From the NCBI GenBank assembly GCA_003008705.1, contig PDUO01000015.1:811290-875289 (forward strand): 64,000 bases of DNA, written 5' to 3'. The DNA is from Pezicula radicicola. Its lineage: Eukaryota > Ascomycota > Leotiomycetes > Helotiales > Dermateaceae. The translations under genes and the position numbers were made by a program. Each line of letters begins with the position of its first letter. Within the stretch, counting starts at the first letter, position 1. The notes beneath the pieces are model-generated. The model was not told the origin of the DNA. It was given only the letters and a program-made list of their open reading frames with translations, and searched no databases. Below are positions 58,559 to 64,000 of the stretch, one piece after another.

Positions 58559-59743
58559 AGATAGGGGTGGTCATGTGGTCATAGTTTCACAAAATAACTG
58601 TAATTATGCCCAAATAAATGTTGCAGTCGTTGTGTAGACATATTAATTTCTGATGCCCATTATCTTACTAAATTGTACAACTTCATCTTTGTAGTAGAAG
58701 TCTACAATATCCATTATACTACCTATATATACCTCATTTATAGAGTCAAAATAAAGCTCTTAGCGAGCGAAATAGAGTTAAATGGTAATAGAATTAGATC
58801 AATATCCAACTTCAAGGAGCGGAAGTCATATAATCTATGGAACTAAGTGTTGCCCACAAACCACGTGTCAGAACTATCGCATGGGGTATATCTTCATATT
58901 AGGTTTATATTCGATCCTTTCTGATTTGTAAGATCTGAATCAATTCGCCCTGATCTGTAACCAAGGCCACGCAAGCCTTATACGTTACAAATCACCCATT
59001 TTGTATGGTATTCAATATATATAGCCTACTACTTGACCTCGTATTCAGAGGGCAAGTACTCACAATTCACTCATTATATGCATATACAATTTCCACCAAG
59101 TCGTAGTTCAATACTAAGTCCCACAGAATCAGATTCTCTTATTAGCCCAGTTCGTATACTCTGAAAGTTTAGTAAAAACTTGAAACTGAAAATCTTAGGA
59201 TCTAATTGAAATAAGGAAGGCCTAGAATTTAAAGACTTTTATAACACAGCTAGTAGACTTCTATGAACTACTTGAGGTAGGTGTTGGACAAGATATAGGT
59301 ATTTCATATATGTTCGCAAAGGCTCTTCTACTATAGTATGGTCCAAGGCGTAGCGAGACTAATATGTAGCGAAGGGGGGGGGGAGATATGTGACCTTCTG
59401 TGAGTATAAATGTTATTCTTCAACTTCAATATGAAGATCTTGCAAAGTGAAATAAGAAAAAATTGATGGGCAGTTTGGTGTTGAGCCTAATGTACGAAAG
59501 GTACGTATGATTCTAAGCAACATTGTCGTGCCATATATTTCTTAGTCGCTACTACCAGGAGCCCAACAGACTGAGAGGTCATGTCACCTAGAGACATTTC
59601 AAAGGTGAAAAAAACAAGACGGCCCATAAAGCCAGAATTGATGTTCTAATGACTTTGGGATTCGTAGAGTTCGGCTCAATCACTAACGTCTTTAACACTT
59701 CAAACAGGTTATGAGGACAGTTATTACTCATGCAGTTAAATCG

Positions 59744-60475
59744 CAGTCAGGGGTAAAAATGGTGATCCCAAAAATAGGCAATGGAATAAGGTTATCGAAA
59801 TAAGAGAGAAGCTCAAAGAGTACAGTCCGCGAAGTTCCTTTGCTAACAACATCGCCAAAAGACGACCAGCTTACACAACAAGCAACTCTCTCTAACATCA
59901 AAGGGCCAAAGAATAACGACCTAGAGTTCTTCCGCAGCTGGTATGAAAGGCCAAATATGGGGAACTTCCCACTCTGAGGTCCCGACCAGGAGGCATGGTC
60001 AGCCGATAACATAGACGACCTTCTAGCAATCTAGAGAAGAGAAAGTAGCGATCCATTCTCAAGATGGATAACCGACTCTTTTATATCCATTTTTCACGAT
60101 ATTATCGGGAAAAGCTTCAGAAAACCACTACCCGAAGAACCGGAATTAGTGATTTGTTAGCATTCTGAGAGCTATTTAGCGACAGTTATAAACATACTTG
60201 GAACTGTGGTTGCTTCAATTGTCTCAATTGGTTCTATCATTACCTTGTACTTTGTGACGAATATTTTGGCTCGATTAGGCCTTCCAGTAGTTTTTACTGC
60301 ACTCTTCTCATGCTGCTTAGCTCTGTTTACTCGAGCCAAGAGAGTAGAAATCTTTGCTGCTTCTTCCGCGTATGTGAAATCTTGTTTAAAATTTCTAAAA
60401 TAAGTGCTCTAACTACGGTTTAGGCTTGGTGCTGTGCAAGTAGTGTTTGTTACTAGCAGAAATTATGCTACATGA
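59744..60475 (+). pseudogene. DUF6594-family membrane protein pseudogene
   Basis: The plus strand encodes a recognisable DUF6594 C-terminal half: DPKNRQWNKVIEIREKLKEY, then, after a 37-nt gap with decayed splice signals, DQLTQQATLSNIKGPKNNDL, EFFRSWYERPNMGNFPL and, near the end, the membrane pair ILGTVVASIVSIGSIITLYF and GLPVVFTALFSCCLALFTRA. A final intron (60370-60423, GTATGT...GTTTAG) joins ASSA|LGAVQVVFVTS, ending at 60475. The frame is broken by TGA at 59975 and TAG at 60032 and 60158. There are no frameshifts, so the loss looks recent. The upstream exons expected for this family were not found. DUF6594 proteins are fungal, with two or three C-terminal membrane helices, and of unknown function. 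Confidence 0.8.
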
Positions 60476-60675
60476 CAATCTAAAGAAATCTAAAACTAGC
60501 ATCTGACAAGGAGAATGGATGAGAGGACAATTCCATTAGTGCGGGTGCAACAGATTGAGAGGAATATACCTAAGACATTAGCGCAATGGAAATTCAGTAT
60601 CTTTAGAGTTAATGGTATTGAATGCATTCATTAAAATCTGGCTATATCCCAAGCGACCCAAGTACCTCAAAGAGC

Positions 60676-61799
60676 TTACTTCCATGCATTCTCAAGGTCA
60701 ACCAATGTCGTGTAGTACCATTGCTTCGAAATAGCGTCGATTAGCTTTCGTAGTGGTACAACATCAATGCCAAGTTCCTTGATTACATCCGCTTCCTCGG
60801 TCTCAATATCCTTTCTCAACCACTCCATGAATCTCCCCGTATTCTCCTTAAGTATCGGTATTCCAAACTCATCCATGTACTCTAGTCCTTGCTCCAAGCG
60901 TCGCTCCGTGACAGCTTTCTCAGCAAACTCCTTGACTAGAGCAGTTTCGTGACTACTCGAGGCTTCAGCCAACAAAGAGGCCTCCTTTGGTACGCTGACG
61001 CTTACTGCAAAGTTCTCTCCCTTGGTTTTCAACCAAAATCGTGCGTCATCGCCAAAGGGATGTTCTGCTCGCCAAACTATCCCTTCGCCTGGACCAGAGA
61101 CACCGAACACCTTCTTCGTGAATGGGCATTCCTGGACAACAGCCTCGGTGTGAATGCGGAGTTTCTCAAGTGACTTGTGCTTCTGCTTATCGAATGCCGG
61201 AATAGTCTCCCTGAAATAGCCACCTTGCGCGATATTGTATATACCGATCGATTCTTTTCTGAAATGACCGTACGGCTCGTTTGGCAGCCACTTGCCATTT
61301 ACGGAGATGGAAATGATAACGAAGCAACGACCTTGGAGTTGGTTGAGGGCAACGCCTTTCATGATTCCTTGCCCAACCCATTCACCGGCCAAGATGACAG
61401 GCTTTGTAAAGTCGATCTTGACCGTGGGGTTGAGCTCCTTGAACTTGTTGAGGATGCCGTTCCGAGCTTTGGCAATCTCAACCGCCTGTGGGAGCATGAT
61501 CTTTGCGAAATCGAACTGGTCATTTTCGAGGGTAATATTTGTGACGTTGCGCGTTTGAAGCTGGATGCGATTGTCGGAGTGAATCACGATGTCGGCGTGG
61601 CTGCCATGGAGCTTGACGGTGCCAATGAGGTTGATAGACTTGCCACGACGCGCTGCAGATGATGATGTTAATTCCTGCGCAAACTGAGAAGGAGAGGGGA
61701 GCTCTTACGATATTCTGGACAAATAGTTCTGTTGTTGTAGTTTCTGACGAGGGAGGTGATCTTATCAGAGATCTTGGGATAAAGCGTAGAGTCTGCCAT
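60676..61799 (-). CDS. RNA ligase-domain protein (Rnl2-like nucleotidyltransferase fold)
   Basis: Exons 61799-61709 and 61652-60676 give 355 residues. The intron is 56 nt (GTAAGA...TCTGCAG); a nearer acceptor (GCGCAG) would give a 34-nt intron and the wrong frame. Nucleotidyltransferase motifs appear in order: motif I TVKLHGSHAD with the predicted adenylated Lys44, a motif III-like AGEWVGQGI (about 119-127), motif IV GPGEGIVWR (about 217-225) and motif V WLKTKGENF (Lys239, Lys241). The C-terminal 100 residues are helical and charged. Proteins of this class join RNA 3'-OH and 5'-phosphate ends using ATP; in fungi this stand-alone family has no settled role and is distinct from tRNA ligase Trl1. 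The catalytic motifs look intact, so activity is likely. Confidence 0.85.
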
Positions 61800-63444
61800 T
61801 GTTATTGTTATGGGTTGGGGAGGGCAGTCGATGATTTGCCAAGACGTTGTGGGTAGTGTCAAAAATGAAAGTGCAGATGATGCTGTTGTTGTTGTTGTTT
61901 GAGGAAGGGAGGGTTGGAGGCCGTAGGCAGCTATTATAGTTGTATGAGATATGGTGAATGAGTTGGACTTAGTGAATGAATTGAATAGTTTGAGTTACTG
62001 ATTTCATTTGAGTAATTCACCTTTTGGATTACTATCTTGCATTGAATTACAGACTTGATTTACGTAGCTGATTTTGTGATGTCCTTATGTATAGTACAAT
62101 CAAACAGGCATTTAATTGGACAGGAAGTATATCTCAGCAAGGTTCTAATCTAGAAAAGAAGTGATTTTCAGTCTCTTACAGCAAAAAGATGGTAATGACA
62201 TCAACCTACCTACGTAGCAAAAAGAAAAGATTACATTTACTACTAACAGTAAAAGTTCAAATATCCCAGCGGATTTGAAAGAGCAGGCAAGCCTTTCAAG
62301 ACAAAAAAATAGATGAAGTTTAAGTTAGCCAAGATTATCGCAAGGGTACTATAAAATTCTATTTAGCGAATTTGACCTTCATGAATACGCCCATGGCGGA
62401 GTGGTAAGATGCTTTGCCATAACGAAGTCATGATCAACAGGCGTCTGAAAATCAATTCGCTGTGACTTCCCAAGGTTCTTAGAATGGCTTGTCCCAGCGA
62501 TAGTTTGGATCCACGTTGATTAGCATCCCCTTCATAGGGTCTCAACGGAGTGCGGAGTCTGGTTTATGCACCTACTCCCTCTTCAGGATTGTTCTTGCCA
62601 TTTTGTGTCAAGGATGAATTTGATTTTTTGTACATGGAAAACCTGCAAGGCTAAGCGAATACCCCTATTTTATAGAAGTAGAAAGGTAAAAAGTCACTTT
62701 CACAAATTACAATGAAGCAATGAACATACAGAGTCACGAAACTTGTAAAGTCTTACAGTAGAGATGAAGATGTCTAGCATATGACTATCTACCTAGGTAT
62801 GACTTGTACATGTTGCTCGACTAATAGAATACAGTAACTCTTCCCCGACGATGCTCTATCGAGATACTTCGCAAAGTCCCTGTACACTTACTTCTCTTAA
62901 ACACAACGCAATCTTCTAAATGTCAATGATCAACTCAAGTTCTATATGTTCCGAACACGCAAAGGTGGTGGTTATCAGTTTTAATAACAATTCTTGCGTG
63001 GAATCCTCCCGTGAGAGGTTGATAGGCACTGTGCTCTCTGTTAAGTTTCTGTGTCTGTCTCCCTGGAACTAGTACCATACGAATTGGTTTATGAGAGATA
63101 AGTTCGAATCGGAAGCAGTGCTGCTTCCTTTGGGTACATTTGGGAAGGAGCAGCTTTTGGATGTTGCCTAACCTACATTCAATGAACCTGCTTCGAACTT
63201 CTATTTACTCCCAAACAACACCAAATATTCCAAACAGCTCAAAATATTTTAGAGCAAGGTCAGGTCTGCTCATGTAAGTCGTGTAGCTCGTTTGTTAAAT
63301 TCTCACTTTCAAACAATGTTTACTAATATTAATTAAGATCTGGAAGTAAACCACTCTTAACTCGATAAACTTAGTCAGATCAACTCAACTAGTTTAGCTC
63401 GATTAAATAAACACGACGATAATCCGTTACTTCTACCATTCTCG
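61800..63444. other. 1.6-kb spacer with a solitary MITE terminus
   Basis: No coding region is supported. A single copy of the MITE terminus seen at 47856 lies at 63075-63100. A segment at 62391-62460 resembles a tRNA D arm (ATGGCGGAGTGGTAAGATGC) but no cloverleaf could be built. Confidence 0.45.
63075..63100. repeat. Solitary terminus of the 47856 MITE family
   Basis: CCATACGAATTGGTTTATGA followed by GAGATA matches the terminal repeat at 47856 with few differences. No inverted partner was found in the remaining 900 bases. Confidence 0.6.
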
Positions 63445-64000
63445 ATGGATAAGCCAAAACGGGAATTGGCTTGGGTTTGCCCAGTGGATCCGCATGATCT
63501 GGCCCTGCACCTGGTTGTATATTATTCTAACAAAGAGAACTTCGACGTAGCGATCAGAGCGATTACAAAGGTACTTCCGGAAGTTACTATTCACTCAGTC
63601 CTAAAGATCGAGAAGGCTATGTTTAAGGAATACAAAACGAACTCCAGCTATCATATACAATGCTTGTGCTCTTTGACAACAGGTTCAAACGACTCTGAAG
63701 TCTGTGAATATTGCCTCGAAACGCCATTACACATCGAAGATAGTTTTCTAGAAGGTCTGAAGAAGTATTTCGGGCTGGATATCCTCATCCTACATGCATT
63801 TCCAAAAGAGAGAGCGGTTGGATCCTCTCTTGACTTTGGAACTCCATGCACCTTCTTGTTAGCACCAGCAGCCCCAGAGCTAAAAGCAGAGGTGAGCAGG
63901 GCTCCCTGCTATTATCCAGCCATCAAGTTGAGCCAAGTAACTCAAGATGAACACACAGCACATCATGACTTCAATTGGAGTTCATTCTGGATCACTCAGC
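63445..64000 (+). CDS. Unrecognised protein, cut by the window edge
   Basis: From ATG 63445 (MDKPKRELAWVCPVDPHD) the frame stays open for 185 codons to the end of the window. The composition is like a real cytosolic protein, with mixed hydrophobic and charged residues, and two short cysteine pairs (QCLCSL and EVCEYC) about 15 residues apart that could bind metal. Further segments are LKKYFGLDILILHAFP and WSSFWITQ. The frame is also open for at least 12 codons upstream of the ATG, so the start may be earlier or in another exon. I do not recognise a family. Confidence 0.5.
   Translation, partial: MDKPKRELAWVCPVDPHDLALHLVVYYSNKENFDVAIRAITKVLPEVTIHSVLKIEKAMFKEYKTNSSYHIQCLCSLTTGSNDSEVCEYCLETPLHIEDSFLEGLKKYFGLDILILHAFPKERAVGSSLDFGTPCTFLLAPAAPELKAEVSRAPCYYPAIKLSQVTQDEHTAHHDFNWSSFWITQ

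Larger units (their letters stand above)
57208..59743. other. 2.5-kb spacer with two related MITEs
   Basis: No coding region is supported. Two TA-flanked short elements at 57791-57920 and 58425-58558 are listed separately. A G12-like run occurs near 59376. Remaining sequence is AT-rich. Confidence 0.5.

Noticed and set aside
59728..60012. 94-codon minus-strand open frame
   Set aside because: Antisense to the DUF6594 pseudogene, which explains conservation-like composition.
62391..62460. Possible tRNA gene (ATGGCGGAGTGGTAAGATGC)
   Set aside because: A D-arm-like segment is present, but I could not find matching acceptor, anticodon and T stems.
1..64000. Secondary-metabolite gene cluster around the two P450s and transporters
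   Set aside because: No polyketide, peptide or terpene synthase is present; both P450s are defective and the transporters are kilobases apart among unrelated genes.
1..64000. CRISPR arrays, prokaryotic operons, ribosome-binding sites
   Set aside because: The DNA is eukaryotic with spliceosomal introns; no direct-repeat arrays with spacers were seen.

Overview
The window is nuclear DNA from a filamentous ascomycete (Pezizomycotina). The gene set and protein flavour suggest a Leotiomycete, perhaps close to Sclerotiniaceae or Rutstroemiaceae; that placement is inference. Evidence for a fungus is direct: short introns (mostly 41-80 nt) with GT...CTAAC/CTGAC...AG signals, and fungal families such as Rxt3, 2EXR, DUF6594, Pth11-like receptors, Sit1-type siderophore transporters and CYP52-like P450s. 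There are no operons; genes are separated by AT-rich spacers carrying small TA-flanked inverted-repeat elements.

Layout. 1-2832: 3' truncated Rxt3 gene (-), divergent from BTN1/CLN3 (4110-5571, +). 6049-10003: two 2EXR-family genes (-), one broken by a stop codon, one intact with an unusual repeated basic N-terminus. 11095-19957: AMA1 (-), then BET4, LCB1 and a secreted aspartic protease (+). 20839-24494: FMN reductase (-), RPS8 and a BLOC-1 subunit (+). 26782-29006: siderophore transporter (+). 30177-30330: a tRNA-like gene with a second tRNA-like fold inside its anticodon loop (-). 30782-36977: a dead CYP52-like P450 (-), a tiny secreted protein (+) and a P450 reading frame lacking both an ATG and the haem cysteine (-). 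38472-46886: a DOCK-family exchange factor and TSC13 (-). 49804-53857: DHA1 MFS transporter (+) convergent with a secreted Gly/Pro-rich protein (-). 55977-57207: Pth11-like receptor with six exons (-). 59744-60475: DUF6594 pseudogene (+). 60676-61799: RNA ligase (-). 63445-64000: unrecognised open frame cut by the window edge (+).

How the genes fit together. The conserved genes are housekeeping and independent: chromatin (Rxt3), vacuole (Btn1), meiotic APC/C activation (Ama1), Rab prenylation (Bet4), sphingolipid and very-long-chain fatty acid synthesis (Lcb1, Tsc13), translation (Rps8), endosomal BLOC-1 and Rac/Rho signalling (DOCK). Between them lie accessory loci for environment sensing and uptake (receptor, siderophore and drug transporters, protease, secreted proteins) and decaying genes. 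I did not find a clustered new pathway. The most unusual items are the nested tRNA-like locus, the cysteine-less P450, the repeated 2EXR N-terminus, and several families of short inverted-repeat elements, some carrying tRNA-promoter-like boxes. Splice sites were placed by hand from sequence signals and reading-frame continuity.
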